A stretch of DNA of 50,447 nt from Alitiscatomonas aceti (lineage in GTDB: Bacteria; Bacillota; Clostridia; Lachnospirales; Lachnospiraceae), in NCBI RefSeq assembly GCF_025567195.1, contig NZ_JAOQJF010000024.1, positions 1 to 50,447 on the forward strand. Reading direction: 5' to 3'. Within the stretch, counting starts at the first letter, position 1; each line of letters starts with the position of its first letter. Below the pieces are notes generated by a model. It had not been told where the DNA came from and made no database searches. It was given only the letters and a program-made list of their open reading frames with translations. Positions 41,642-50,390 of this stretch are shown here, one piece after another. A program made the translations under genes and the position numbers.

Positions 41642-43204
41642 ATGTCAAAGATCATCACAGTGGATCTGTCAGAGGGGCAGATCGGGGAGAGCGAGTATAC
41701 CTTTGGACCAGGGAAGGATTATGGCCGGGGGCTGGCCATGCGCCTTTTGAAGGAGCATGTGCCGGACTCCTGCGGACGGCTGGACGCGGAAAATGCGGTC
41801 ATTTACACACCGGGCCTTTTTACAGGAAACATGGCTCCCAGCGCCACCAGGGGCCTTATCATGTCAAAGGGAGAGGGAAAAAAGGGGCTCTGTGTTTCCA
41901 GTATCACCGGAGACTTTCCCCAGAAGCTGGCGTCCCTGGATATCGCGTCCATTGTAGTAACGGGAAAATATGAAAAACGGAATGCAGTCATCTTCGTGGA
42001 TCCGAACGGGGCAGAGCTTATGTGTATGCCGGAGCTTGAGGGCCATACGACGGCAGAGATGGTGGATATGCTCAGAAAGCAGTTTGGCGAGGACTGCGCC
42101 ATCATCGGAACCGGTCAGGCTGCGGACCGTATGATGCCGCTGGCCAGTATTTTCGTGACTTATCCAGAGGGACAGCCAAGATTTTATTGTCCCCGGAGCG
42201 GAGTCGGCGATATCCCGGGAAGCAAGGGCCTGCGTGCCGTTGTTTTAAAGGCGCAGACATATTTTGGAAGTCCCTGTGTGAACAAAGAGGTGTTTCGTGA
42301 TACAGGAAAGCGTCTGGCAAAGATCATCATGGACAACGAGATCTGCGGCGGCGCTCTGCCGGGACTGGGCTCCATTACCTTGATCCACCTTTTAAAGAGC
42401 CGCCAGGCCGTTCCAAAGGTGGAAAAAAAGAGCAGAGAAGGAGCAGAGGCAGCGGAGAAGCAGGGCGGCTGCAGGACCAATTACTGCTGTGCGCCAATGT
42501 GCGTCATCGGCTGCTTAAACCGGCACAGTGCAGGAACGGGAGAGGTATTTTCAGCGCCGGAGGAATCCGAAGTACGGGCAGCGCTGACCCAGTGCTTTGG
42601 ATTTGAGGAAGCGGCCTTTGCAAAGGAGCTGAACCGGCATGGCTTTTCGATCGGCTTAAATACCACAGAATTTGTATATACAGTATCCATGTACTGGAAG
42701 GCGACAGGCGAAACGGCCACCAGGGAAAAGGTCCTCTCCATGATGGAAGAGGTGGAAAAGGGAAGCGTACTGGGACGCCTGATCGGCGGAGGGACTGCCG
42801 GAGTGGCAGAGCTTTTTAAAGACAGGCCGGATGTGGCAGCTCTTGTTACAAAACCGTCGGTGGTCCAGGAAGAGCAGTTTAAGGTGCATCTGGACAAGCT
42901 TTATCCGGAGCTTCAGGATATGGACGATATGGAGCTTCTGTACCGCCAGGTCTTCGTTCTGGAAAACCTGGGCTTCTGTATCTTCTCTTCCTTTGCGCTT
43001 CTGAACAACAGAGAGGTCCTGGAGCTTCTGGCACAGATGGCCTCTGACAAGTTCGGGGCCAGGGTCACAGCCCAGGAATTACTCTCTTATGCCGGGGATT
43101 GTATTGAACAGGAGACCGCCTACCAGAGAGAGCGGCTGGCCGGGAGCGTTCAGAAAAACATTCCAGAGTTTATCAAGGTTTTGTACCGGTATTTCAGTGA
43201 ATAA
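41642..43204 (+). CDS. divergent aldehyde ferredoxin oxidoreductase-family protein
   Basis: A 520-aa member of the tungsten-pterin AOR family, shorter than the roughly 600 residues of classical AORs. ATG 41642 follows AAGGGG. The N-terminal AOR domain is recognisable: ITVDLSEGQIGESEYTF, GLFTGNMAPSATRGLIMSK, ASIVVTGKYEKRNAVIFVD, RFYCPRSGVGDIPGSKGLRAV. The iron-sulfur ligands are C283, C287 and C291 (C-APM-C-VIG-C, with an extra C282) plus C446 in LENLGFCIF. Classical AORs use C-x2-C-x3-C, so the spacing is altered. Its close coupling to an importer is unusual. Its substrate is unknown, and tungsten or molybdenum use is assumed from the family. Confidence 0.88.
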   Translation: MSKIITVDLSEGQIGESEYTFGPGKDYGRGLAMRLLKEHVPDSCGRLDAENAVIYTPGLFTGNMAPSATRGLIMSKGEGKKGLCVSSITGDFPQKLASLDIASIVVTGKYEKRNAVIFVDPNGAELMCMPELEGHTTAEMVDMLRKQFGEDCAIIGTGQAADRMMPLASIFVTYPEGQPRFYCPRSGVGDIPGSKGLRAVVLKAQTYFGSPCVNKEVFRDTGKRLAKIIMDNEICGGALPGLGSITLIHLLKSRQAVPKVEKKSREGAEAAEKQGGCRTNYCCAPMCVIGCLNRHSAGTGEVFSAPEESEVRAALTQCFGFEEAAFAKELNRHGFSIGLNTTEFVYTVSMYWKATGETATREKVLSMMEEVEKGSVLGRLIGGGTAGVAELFKDRPDVAALVTKPSVVQEEQFKVHLDKLYPELQDMDDMELLYRQVFVLENLGFCIFSSFALLNNREVLELLAQMASDKFGARVTAQELLSYAGDCIEQETAYQRERLAGSVQKNIPEFIKVLYRYFSE

Positions 43205-43243
43205 ATAACAGATCATTCTTCAAAAGACTGGTCAACAGAAAAA

Positions 43244-43320
43244 ATCCCGCCCTGTCTGGCACACAGGGCGGGAAACGTTTTAAGGGGGACCTGCCAGACG
43301 CAACTCTGGCAGGTATGAGT
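43244..43320 (+). repeat. two-hairpin intergenic element, copy 2
   Basis: Hairpin 1 (43246-43255 with 43263-43272) matches copy 1 base for base, including the loop. Hairpin 2 is CCTGCCAGA (43290-43298) with TCTGGCAGG (43305-43313). At the fifth pair, copy 1 has T-A and copy 2 has C-G, so pairing is kept while sequence changes. The poly-T after hairpin 1 is shorter here (GTTTTAAG). Confidence 0.9.
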
Positions 43321-43338
43321 ATGAAAAAGCTTTGTGTG

Positions 43339-43385
43339 TTCAAGTGTAGCACTTGAAACAAAGGCAGGTTATCCTTTCGGATAAC
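43339..43385 (+). promoter_or_regulatory. two consecutive perfect palindromes before udk
   Basis: TTCAAGTG, TAG, CACTTGAA (43339-43357) and GTTATCC, TTTC, GGATAAC (43368-43385) are 8- and 7-bp perfect stems with 3- and 4-base loops. They could be operators or RNA hairpins. The rest of this 361-base gap holds AT-rich sequence and a weak promoter. Confidence 0.65.
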
Positions 43386-43452
43386 GTAATTGTATTATAT
43401 GGGGTAAATGTGTACAAAGTGTGATTGGAACATAAAAAAATTATAAATATAT

Positions 43453-43481
43453 ATAACAGAATATGGTAGATATGGTAAAAT
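43453..43481 (+). promoter_or_regulatory. possible udk promoter
   Basis: ATAACA (43453-43458), 17 bases, then TAAAAT (43476-43481), about 85 bases before the start codon. The match is moderate. ATATGGTA occurs twice in direct repeat just before and over the -10 box. Confidence 0.45.
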
Positions 43482-43565
43482 ATCCGTAAGAATTGCCTGG
43501 AGGTTCGTCCGGATACGCGTCTGGAATGAGCTGCAATGTATGGCATATAGGAAGGGAGAGATACC

Positions 43566-44189
43566 ATGGAAAACATACTGGTGATCGGGATCGCAGGTGG
43601 CTCCGGCAGCGGAAAGACGACGCTGACCACCCGGCTTGCGGAACAGTTCCCGGAAGAGGTGACGGTGATCCGGCATGACGATTATTATAAGCACTACGAG
43701 GAGCTGACCCTGGAAGAAAGAAAGCTTTTAAACTACGACCATCCCAATGCCTTTGATACGGAGCTTCTGATCCGCCATCTGATGGAGCTGAAGCAGGGAC
43801 GGCCGGTGGAATGTCCCGTTTATGATTATGCGGTATATAATAGAAGCGGAAGGACCCGGACCATACAGCCGCGGCGGGTGGTGATCGTGGAGGGGATCCT
43901 GATCTTTGAAAACCGCAGCCTCTGTGATCTCATGGATATCCGCGTATTCGTGGATACAGATGCAGATATCCGCATCATCCGCAGGATCCAGAGGGATGTG
44001 GTGGAGCGCGGCAGGAGCTTGGAATCTGTGATCGGCCAGTATATAAACACGGTGAAGCCCATGCACGAGCAGTTTGTGGAGCCCAGTAAGAGGAACGCCA
44101 GCATCATCGTTCCCGAGGGCGGCTGCAACCGGGTGGCCATGCAGATGCTCTTAAGCCAGGTGCGGAGCCACCTGCGGGGGGAGGACTGA
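43566..44189 (+). CDS. udk: uridine kinase
   Basis: Udk phosphorylates uridine and cytidine for pyrimidine salvage in the cytoplasm. The 207-aa protein has the P-loop GIAGGSGSGKTT at residues 8-19, the DDYYK motif, YDHPNAFD for substrate, YDYAVYNRSGRT and VIVEGILIFEN, then the lid RRIQRDVVERGRS. GGGAGAG precedes the ATG. It appears to be a single gene, with its own control region full of palindromes. Confidence 0.96.
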   Translation: MENILVIGIAGGSGSGKTTLTTRLAEQFPEEVTVIRHDDYYKHYEELTLEERKLLNYDHPNAFDTELLIRHLMELKQGRPVECPVYDYAVYNRSGRTRTIQPRRVVIVEGILIFENRSLCDLMDIRVFVDTDADIRIIRRIQRDVVERGRSLESVIGQYINTVKPMHEQFVEPSKRNASIIVPEGGCNRVAMQMLLSQVRSHLRGED

Positions 44190-44368
44190 CCGAGGCCGGG
44201 GAAGGCCGGATCGGAAGCCTGCGCGGCTCCAGTCTTCAGAATGGCTGCATTTTGCCACAATTTTGCCCGAGTTTTGCGGGAGAAATCTTAAGATTAAAAA
44301 GGAAGAATGTGGTATACTCTTTTTATACAGAAATTAAGGTCCGCGGCAGCGGCATAAGGAGGAATACC

Positions 44369-45385
44369 ATGATACGGAAGAATAAATTACGGCTGACCCT
44401 GACTACGGCGCTTATGACGGCTGCCCTGGGATTCCCGGCTCTGGCTTCGGAGCGGATCGAGGATATTACCCTGGAGATCGAATCCGGGATCCATGCGGGA
44501 GAATACGGAGACGGCGATTATGTGGATGTGATCGTGGATCATGAGGGCTGCTATCTGGATACGGTAACGGTGACCAACGTGCCGGGGGATATCTGGGAGA
44601 CTGGGGATGAGCCCCGGTTAAAGATCGTTTTACGGACGGACGAGGGCTATATTTTTGCCTCTGGCCTGGGAGAGGACGAGGTGGCTCTGGACGAAGAGAC
44701 AGGGATCGTGACCTCCGTATCCCGGAGCTCCTCCCGCCTTACGATCCTTGTGACCCTGGCGGAGCTGGACGAGGACGATTATTACGAATATGACGAGGAC
44801 TATACCCTGGATGTGGAGGAGGCTCTGTGGGATTCGGCTGTGGGCGGTCTGGCCGGCTGGGCAGGAAACGACTATGCAAGGAAATATGAGGTCCGTCTTT
44901 ATAAGGACGGCGAAGAGGTGGGCCAGACAGTTACAACGGAAAAGCTGACCTACAATTTCTCCGGCCACTTCTCCGGGGCGGGAACGTACCAGTTCCGGGT
45001 GCGGGCGGTCCGCGGCGAGTACGATGAGGGAAGCTGGGCGGAATCAGATGAGCGGACAGTATCTGACGAGGAGGCGGCCAGGATCCGCAGCCAGGCGGCC
45101 AGCACCTCCCATGGATATGCCGCCGTGGATCCGGCGGGGACCTGGCTCTGGCAGCCGGAAGCCGGCTGGTGGTGGTGCAATCCCAACCGCAGCTATCCCT
45201 ACTCCGTATGGGCGATGATCGATGGAAAGTGGTATTACTTCAATGAGCAGGGCTACTGCGTGATGAACGACTGGGTAACTACCGGAGGTAAATGGTATTA
45301 CTGCGGCGAAAGCGGGGCCATGGTCACAAGCCAGATGATCAACGGCCAGTATTACGTCAATATCAATGGAGAGTGGGTGCAGTAG
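44369..45385 (+). CDS. secreted cell-wall-binding-repeat protein
   Basis: A 338-aa exported protein. ATG 44369 follows AAGGAGG; the signal peptide ends ALMTAALGFPALA, before SERIED. The first two thirds are very acidic and probably beta-rich (DGDYVDVIVDHEGCYLD; YRFRV-like strands such as YQFRVRAVRGEYDEG). The last 75 residues carry about three choline/cell-wall-binding repeats (WAMIDGKWYYFNEQGYCV, GGKWYYCGESGAMVTSQ, NGQYYVNINGEWVQ), preceded by a Trp-rich AGWWWCNPN segment. It is likely bound non-covalently to the cell wall. The ligand and role of the acidic part are unknown. A TATACT box at 44313-44318 may drive it. Confidence 0.85.
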   Translation: MIRKNKLRLTLTTALMTAALGFPALASERIEDITLEIESGIHAGEYGDGDYVDVIVDHEGCYLDTVTVTNVPGDIWETGDEPRLKIVLRTDEGYIFASGLGEDEVALDEETGIVTSVSRSSSRLTILVTLAELDEDDYYEYDEDYTLDVEEALWDSAVGGLAGWAGNDYARKYEVRLYKDGEEVGQTVTTEKLTYNFSGHFSGAGTYQFRVRAVRGEYDEGSWAESDERTVSDEEAARIRSQAASTSHGYAAVDPAGTWLWQPEAGWWWCNPNRSYPYSVWAMIDGKWYYFNEQGYCVMNDWVTTGGKWYYCGESGAMVTSQMINGQYYVNINGEWVQ

Positions 45386-45434
45386 CACACGTCGGCGGCC
45401 GTCTCCTGTTTTTTGGGAAAAATGAAAAAACCTC

Positions 45435-45463
45435 TTTAAAAACCGGATTCTTTTGTATATAAT
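45435..45463 (+). promoter_or_regulatory. mreB promoter
   Basis: TATAAT at 45458-45463 with TTTAAA at 45435-45440 (17-base spacing). The leader is about 130 bases and holds a long hairpin. Confidence 0.6.
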
Positions 45464-45501
45464 AAGATTGATATTTCGCGCTCTGAAAAACAGAGATCAG
45501 A

Positions 45502-45544
45502 CGGAATACAGCGGCAGCCGGTACTGGGCTGCTCCTGTATTCCG
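45502..45544 (+). promoter_or_regulatory. long hairpin in the mreB leader
   Basis: CGGAATACAG (45502-45511) pairs with CTGTATTCCG (45535-45544), and inside it GCAGCC (45514-45519) pairs with GGCTGC (45527-45532). It is a 16-bp interrupted perfect stem without a T-run, so it is not a terminator. It ends about 40 bases before the ribosome-binding site. Confidence 0.75.
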
Positions 45545-45597
45545 AGAAATAGAGAGTATCCGGGTGAAAAGACAGAAAAGACAGGAGGAAAATGGCA

Positions 45598-46599
45598 ATG
45601 ATGATGTCCAACGACATTGGAATTGATTTAGGTACGGCCAGTATCCTTGTATATATTAAAGGAAAAGGCGTTGTATTAAAGGAACCGTCGGTGGTTGCCC
45701 TGGACAGGGAGACCAATAAGGTGATCACCTTTGGTGAGGAGGCCCGTCTGATGATCGGGCGTACTCCCGGCAATATCGTGGCGGTCCGTCCCCTCAGAAA
45801 GGGCGTGATCTCCGACTATACCGTGACCGAGAAGATGTTAAAATACTTCATCGACAAGGCTGTGGGAAAAAGGACCTTAAGAAAGCCCAGGATCGCGGTC
45901 TGCATCCCCAGCGGAGCCACAGAGGTTGAGAGAAAGGCCGTTGAGGACGCCACCTACCAGGCCGGCGCCAGAGAGGTCTGCATCATCGAGGAGCCGGTGG
46001 CGGCAGCCATTGGAGCGGGCATCGATATTTCCAAGGCCTGCGGAAACATGATCGTCGATATCGGAGGCGGTACTGCGGATATTGCAGTGATCTCCCTGGG
46101 AGGCACCGTAGTAAGCACCTCCATCAAGACTGCCGGAGACGATTTCGATGAGTCTCTGGTGCGTTATATGAGAAAGAAGCACAATCTTCTGATCGGTGAG
46201 AGGACCGCCGAGGAGATCAAGATCAATATCGGCGCGGCGTACCGCCGGCCGGAGCTGGTGACCATGGAGGTGCGCGGAAGGAACCTGGTAACGGGACTCC
46301 CGAAGACCATCGTAGTTACCTCTGACGAGACCCTGGAGGCCCTTAAGGAGCCGGCGATGCAGATCGTGGACGCAGTACACAACGTCTTAGAGCGGACGCC
46401 TCCGGAGCTGGCCGCAGATATTTTTGACCGGGGCATCGTACTTACGGGAGGCGGAGCCCTGCTTTCCGGTCTGGACGCCCTGATCGAGGAAAAGACGGGC
46501 ATCACGACGATGATCGCGGAGGAGCCGCTGACGGCGGTGGCCATCGGAACTGGTAAATTCATTGAGTTTTTCCATGGAGGAAAGCATTCAGACAGATAA
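45598..46599 (+). CDS. mreB: rod-shape-determining protein MreB/Mbl
   Basis: The bacterial actin that directs cell-wall synthesis along the inner membrane. Several ATGs open the frame; 45598 fits AGGAGG at 45583-45588 best (9-base spacing), while 45592 adds two residues. Nucleotide motifs are IGIDLGTASILVY, NMIVDIGGGTADIAVISLGG and the late GIVLTGGGALLSGLD. Length (333 aa) is standard. No mreC or mreD follows, so this may be a stand-alone mbl-like copy rather than the main mre operon; recD2 starts directly after its stop. Confidence 0.95.
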   Translation: MMMSNDIGIDLGTASILVYIKGKGVVLKEPSVVALDRETNKVITFGEEARLMIGRTPGNIVAVRPLRKGVISDYTVTEKMLKYFIDKAVGKRTLRKPRIAVCIPSGATEVERKAVEDATYQAGAREVCIIEEPVAAAIGAGIDISKACGNMIVDIGGGTADIAVISLGGTVVSTSIKTAGDDFDESLVRYMRKKHNLLIGERTAEEIKINIGAAYRRPELVTMEVRGRNLVTGLPKTIVVTSDETLEALKEPAMQIVDAVHNVLERTPPELAADIFDRGIVLTGGGALLSGLDALIEEKTGITTMIAEEPLTAVAIGTGKFIEFFHGGKHSDR

Positions 46600-48870
46600 A
46601 TGGCGACTGTAACAGGTTATGTAGAAAAGATAAAATACCGCAATGATGAGAATGGCTATTCGGTGCTGAGCGTTGCCGATGGCAAGGAGGAGTATGTCCT
46701 GGTGGGCACCTTTGCGTACATCGCAGAGGGGGAGCGCATCGAGGCAACGGGGCGCATGGTAGAGCATTCGATTTATGGCGAGCAGCTGTCGGTGGAGAGC
46801 TATGAGATCAAGCCTCCCGAGGACACGCTGGCAATAGAACGGTATCTCGGCTCCGGTGCGATCAAAGGCATCGGAGCTGCTTTGGCTAAAAGGATCGTAA
46901 AAAAATTCAAGGCCGATACCTTCCGTATCATCGAGGAGGAGCCGGAACGGCTTTCTGAGGTCAAGGGGATCAGCGAGCGGATGGCCATGGAGATCAGCAG
47001 CCAGGTGGAGGAAAAACGGGAGCTGCGCCAGGCCATGCTGTTTCTCCAGCAGTATGGGATCCATATGAACCTGGCGGTGAAGATCTACCAGCAGTATGGC
47101 CAGCGGATGTATTCGGTGATACAGGAGAATCCCTACCAGCTGGCGGACGACATCCATGGCGTCGGCTTTAAGATCGCCGATGAGATCGCGGCAAAGGTGG
47201 GGATCTTTACGGACTCCGATTACAGGATCCGGAGCGGGATGTTTTATGCTCTTTTACAGGCTGTTGGGAACGGCCACACCTACCTTCCCAGGGAGGAGCT
47301 GTTTGCCAGCGCGGCGGAGCTCCTTAAGGTGGATGCAGACTATATGGAAAAGCATCTCATGGACCTGCAGATGGAAAAAAAGCTGGTGGTGAAGGAAAAG
47401 GACGGCGGGATGATCGTCTATCCGGCCCAGTTTTACTATATGGAGCTCAATACCGCCAGAATGCTGCACGATCTGAACATACGGGATACGGTGCCGCCGG
47501 AGAAAATAAGGAAACGGCTGGAGTCCATCGTGGCCGGAGAGCAGATCGAGCTGGACGTCCATCAGGAGGAGGCGGTCATCGAAGCGGTGAACAACGGGCT
47601 CCTTATCATCACCGGAGGGCCGGGAACCGGAAAGACCACCACCATCAACACGATCATCCGGTATTTTGAACAGGAGGATATGGAGATCCTTCTGGCAGCC
47701 CCCACAGGCCGGGCGGCCAAGCGGATGGCCGAGGCCACAGGCTATGAGGCCCGGACCATCCACCGGCTCCTGGAGCTTACGGGAGCCCCGTCCATGGACA
47801 GCGGACGCAATGGGAACGGCAGCACCGGAGGGGAGACCCGGCTGGAGGGGATGCATTTTGAGCGCAACGAGGCCAATCCGCTGGATGCGGACGTGGTCAT
47901 CATCGACGAGGTCTCTATGGTGGATATCAGCTTGATGCATTCCCTTTTAAAGGCTGTCAACGTGGGGACCAGGCTGATCCTGGTGGGGGATGTGAACCAG
48001 CTTCCCAGCGTGGGGCCGGGAAATGTCCTGCGGGATATGATCCAGTCGGGAAAATTTCCGGTGGTGATGCTCACAAAGATCTTCCGCCAGGCGGCCCAGA
48101 GCGACATTATCGTAAACGCCCATAAGATCAACGCCGGAGAGCGGGTGCCCCTGGGAAAGCGCAGCCGGGATTTCCTTTTTATCCGCCGGGACAATCCTGC
48201 GGCTATTATTAAAGATATGATGGTCCTTTTAAGGGATAAGCTGCCGGGCTACGTGGGCGCGGAGATCCAGGAGATCCAGATCATGACGCCCATGCGCAAG
48301 GGCGCTCTGGGCGTGGAGCAGCTGAACCGGATCCTCCAGGAAAATTTCAATCCTCCGGCGGCAGACAAGCCGGAAAAGGAGGCGGGAGGAACCATATTCC
48401 GGACCGGGGATAAGGTAATGCAGATCAAAAACAATTACCAGCTGGCCTGGGAGGTGCGGAACCGCTATGGGATCCCGGTGGACAAGGGCGAGGGCGTCTT
48501 CAACGGCGATATGGGCGTCATACGCCAGGTAAACGCCTTTTCCGAGACCCTGGAGGTGGAATTTGACGAGGGGCGGATGGTGGAGTACAGCTTTAAGCAG
48601 TTGGAGGAGCTGGAGCTGGCGTATGCCATTACCATACATAAATCCCAGGGAAGCGAATACCCGGCGGTGGTGATCCCCATTTATTCTGGGCCTCGGATGC
48701 TGATGACCAGGAATCTGATCTATACAGCCGTGACCAGGGCGAAAAAATGTGTGTGCCTGGTGGGACTGCCGGAGATGTTCCAGTTTATGGTGGAGAATGA
48801 AATGGAGCAGAAGCGGTATTCCGGACTGAAGGACCGGATCCTGGAGATCGGGCCGGGCCTGGACAAATAG
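46600..48870 (+). CDS. recD2: RecD2-type SF1B DNA helicase
   Basis: A 756-aa 5'-3' helicase of the RecD2 family, found in bacteria without RecBC partners. The N-terminal region has the VTGYVEKIKYRNDENGYSV OB-like start and tandem helix-hairpin-helix segments (IKGIGAALAKRIVKKF, LSEVKGISERMA). Walker A TGGPGTGKTT lies near residue 340, followed by APTGRAAKRM, IIDEVSMVD, GDVNQLPSVGPGNVL, IHKSQGSEY and YTAVTRAKKCV. The start directly abuts the mreB stop with no site of its own at useful spacing, so it relies on coupling. Confidence 0.95.
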   Translation: MATVTGYVEKIKYRNDENGYSVLSVADGKEEYVLVGTFAYIAEGERIEATGRMVEHSIYGEQLSVESYEIKPPEDTLAIERYLGSGAIKGIGAALAKRIVKKFKADTFRIIEEEPERLSEVKGISERMAMEISSQVEEKRELRQAMLFLQQYGIHMNLAVKIYQQYGQRMYSVIQENPYQLADDIHGVGFKIADEIAAKVGIFTDSDYRIRSGMFYALLQAVGNGHTYLPREELFASAAELLKVDADYMEKHLMDLQMEKKLVVKEKDGGMIVYPAQFYYMELNTARMLHDLNIRDTVPPEKIRKRLESIVAGEQIELDVHQEEAVIEAVNNGLLIITGGPGTGKTTTINTIIRYFEQEDMEILLAAPTGRAAKRMAEATGYEARTIHRLLELTGAPSMDSGRNGNGSTGGETRLEGMHFERNEANPLDADVVIIDEVSMVDISLMHSLLKAVNVGTRLILVGDVNQLPSVGPGNVLRDMIQSGKFPVVMLTKIFRQAAQSDIIVNAHKINAGERVPLGKRSRDFLFIRRDNPAAIIKDMMVLLRDKLPGYVGAEIQEIQIMTPMRKGALGVEQLNRILQENFNPPAADKPEKEAGGTIFRTGDKVMQIKNNYQLAWEVRNRYGIPVDKGEGVFNGDMGVIRQVNAFSETLEVEFDEGRMVEYSFKQLEELELAYAITIHKSQGSEYPAVVIPIYSGPRMLMTRNLIYTAVTRAKKCVCLVGLPEMFQFMVENEMEQKRYSGLKDRILEIGPGLDK

Positions 48871-48886
48871 AAAAATATATAAATCC

Positions 48887-49597
48887 ATGAATAAAGAAAC
48901 AATTCTGAATATTCTTTTTCCCCGGCGCTGTCCAGTGTGCGGGGAGATCGTAGAGCCGCCGGGCGGTCTGATCTGCCCGGCCTGCTTTCATAAGCTTTCT
49001 TTTGTAAAACAGCCTGTATGTAAAAAATGTGGAAAAGAGATCCAGGATGCGGCGGAGGAATTCTGCGGGGACTGCACAAAGCGCCGCCATGCCTTCGAGT
49101 CCGGTCTGGCCCTTATGAATTATGATGAGACGGCCAGGAGATCCATGGCCTGGATCAAATATAAAAATAAGAGGGAATATCTGGACTTTTATGGAGCGGC
49201 CCTGGCGGCCAGGTATGAAAATCAGATCCGGCGCATGCAGGTGGATGTCCTTGTTCCGGTGCCGGTCCATCCGTCCAGAAAGCGGGCCAGGGGCTTTAAC
49301 CAGGCGGAGGTGCTGGCCGTCTGTCTGGGAAAGCGCCTGGGGATCCCGGTGGGATCCGGAATGCTCATCCGGGATAAAAAAACAAAGCCGCAGAAGGAGC
49401 TTTCTGCAGCGGACCGTCTGAAAAATCTGTCCGGGGCGTTCCGGGCCGGAACGATCCCCGAGGGAATAAAAACGGTGCTCCTGGTGGATGATATCTATAC
49501 TACCGGGAGCACCGTGGAGGCCTGCGCCCGGGCGCTGCGGAGCGCGGGGGTAAGCCGTGTGTATTTTGTGGTGATCTGCATGACCGGGGGACGATAG
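48887..49597 (+). CDS. comFC: ComF-family phosphoribosyltransferase-like protein
   Basis: A 236-aa ComFC homologue, needed for natural DNA uptake in some species and of uncertain role elsewhere. The N-terminus has a four-pair zinc-finger region: CPVC, CPAC, CKKC, CGDC. The C-terminal phosphoribosyltransferase fold includes VPVPVHPSRKRARGFNQAE and the PRPP loop VLLVDDIYTTGST. No helicase ComFA is nearby. It starts 16 bases after recD2 without a visible ribosome-binding site. Confidence 0.93.
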   Translation: MNKETILNILFPRRCPVCGEIVEPPGGLICPACFHKLSFVKQPVCKKCGKEIQDAAEEFCGDCTKRRHAFESGLALMNYDETARRSMAWIKYKNKREYLDFYGAALAARYENQIRRMQVDVLVPVPVHPSRKRARGFNQAEVLAVCLGKRLGIPVGSGMLIRDKKTKPQKELSAADRLKNLSGAFRAGTIPEGIKTVLLVDDIYTTGSTVEACARALRSAGVSRVYFVVICMTGGR

Positions 49598-49607
49598 GGG
49601 CTGTACC

Positions 49608-50237
49608 CTACTCGTCCAGGGAGACGAAAAGCCCGCTTTCCTTCTGCTGGAAGGAAAAGTCCTGGGACTCAGCTTCGGAGGACCAGACGGTGACGGTCAG
49701 GGTGGAAGTCTCCTTATCCCAGCTTATGGTGGGGCATATCAAAGCGTCTGTGGCATAGACGGCGGTGGGGAAGGCATTGACCCGGCTGTCCTTATCCATG
49801 AGATAGATCCCTTCATACCGGTTCCCGGGAGCCATATAGCCAAAGAGCTTCAGTCCGCTTTCCGGGTCCTCAGCCAGGGAGACCACGCCGTACTGGCCGT
49901 CATTTTCGGAGAACTTTTCAAAGGGGACGGCCTCGATCTCTCCGGCAGAAAATTTCTGCATGATCGTAAAGAAGTCCCCGGCCTCCTCGGACTTCATGGA
50001 AGCGATCTCTTCAGGGCTGGGGGTCTCCCTGGGGCCGGGAGCGTCGTTTTCCGTTTCTGCTGCGCTTTCCGGCGCGCTGGTCTCCAGGGACTCAGAAGCA
50101 GTCTCTGTCCCGTTCTGGCCGCCGGTGCCGGAAGAGCCGCAGGCGGTGAGCACGGCGGCGGCAAGGACCGCCAGGAGCCCGCAGGCAGCCCGGAGGCGGA
50201 GTTTCCTGTTTTTCATGGTTTCCATATTTTTCATCAT
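49608..50237 (-). CDS. lipoprotein of unknown function
   Basis: A 209-aa minus-strand protein convergent with comFC. A positively charged start and hydrophobic core (LLAVLAAAVLTACG) end in a lipobox Cys at about residue 33, followed by a Ser/Thr/Glu-rich linker of some 40 residues. The mature domain of about 120 residues is acidic and beta-rich (GLKLFGYMAPGNRYEGIYLMDKD in the middle), with no family I recognise. AAGGAAAA lies before the start. A GATAAAAT element at about 50290-50305 on the minus strand may be part of its promoter. Confidence 0.8.
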   Translation of the reverse strand: MMKNMETMKNRKLRLRAACGLLAVLAAAVLTACGSSGTGGQNGTETASESLETSAPESAAETENDAPGPRETPSPEEIASMKSEEAGDFFTIMQKFSAGEIEAVPFEKFSENDGQYGVVSLAEDPESGLKLFGYMAPGNRYEGIYLMDKDSRVNAFPTAVYATDALICPTISWDKETSTLTVTVWSSEAESQDFSFQQKESGLFVSLDE

Positions 50238-50390
50238 TGTACTGGTTTTCCTTTCTGTTTCCAGCGTGTGCGCTGGTCTGACCCCTTGATTTTATCATAT
50301 TTCCGGCATTGCAGTCCTTAAATTTTTATAAAAAGCTGCCTGGAGCCGGAGCGGTCGTTTTTTTACAGGACAAACGCATGAGTAAATAAA

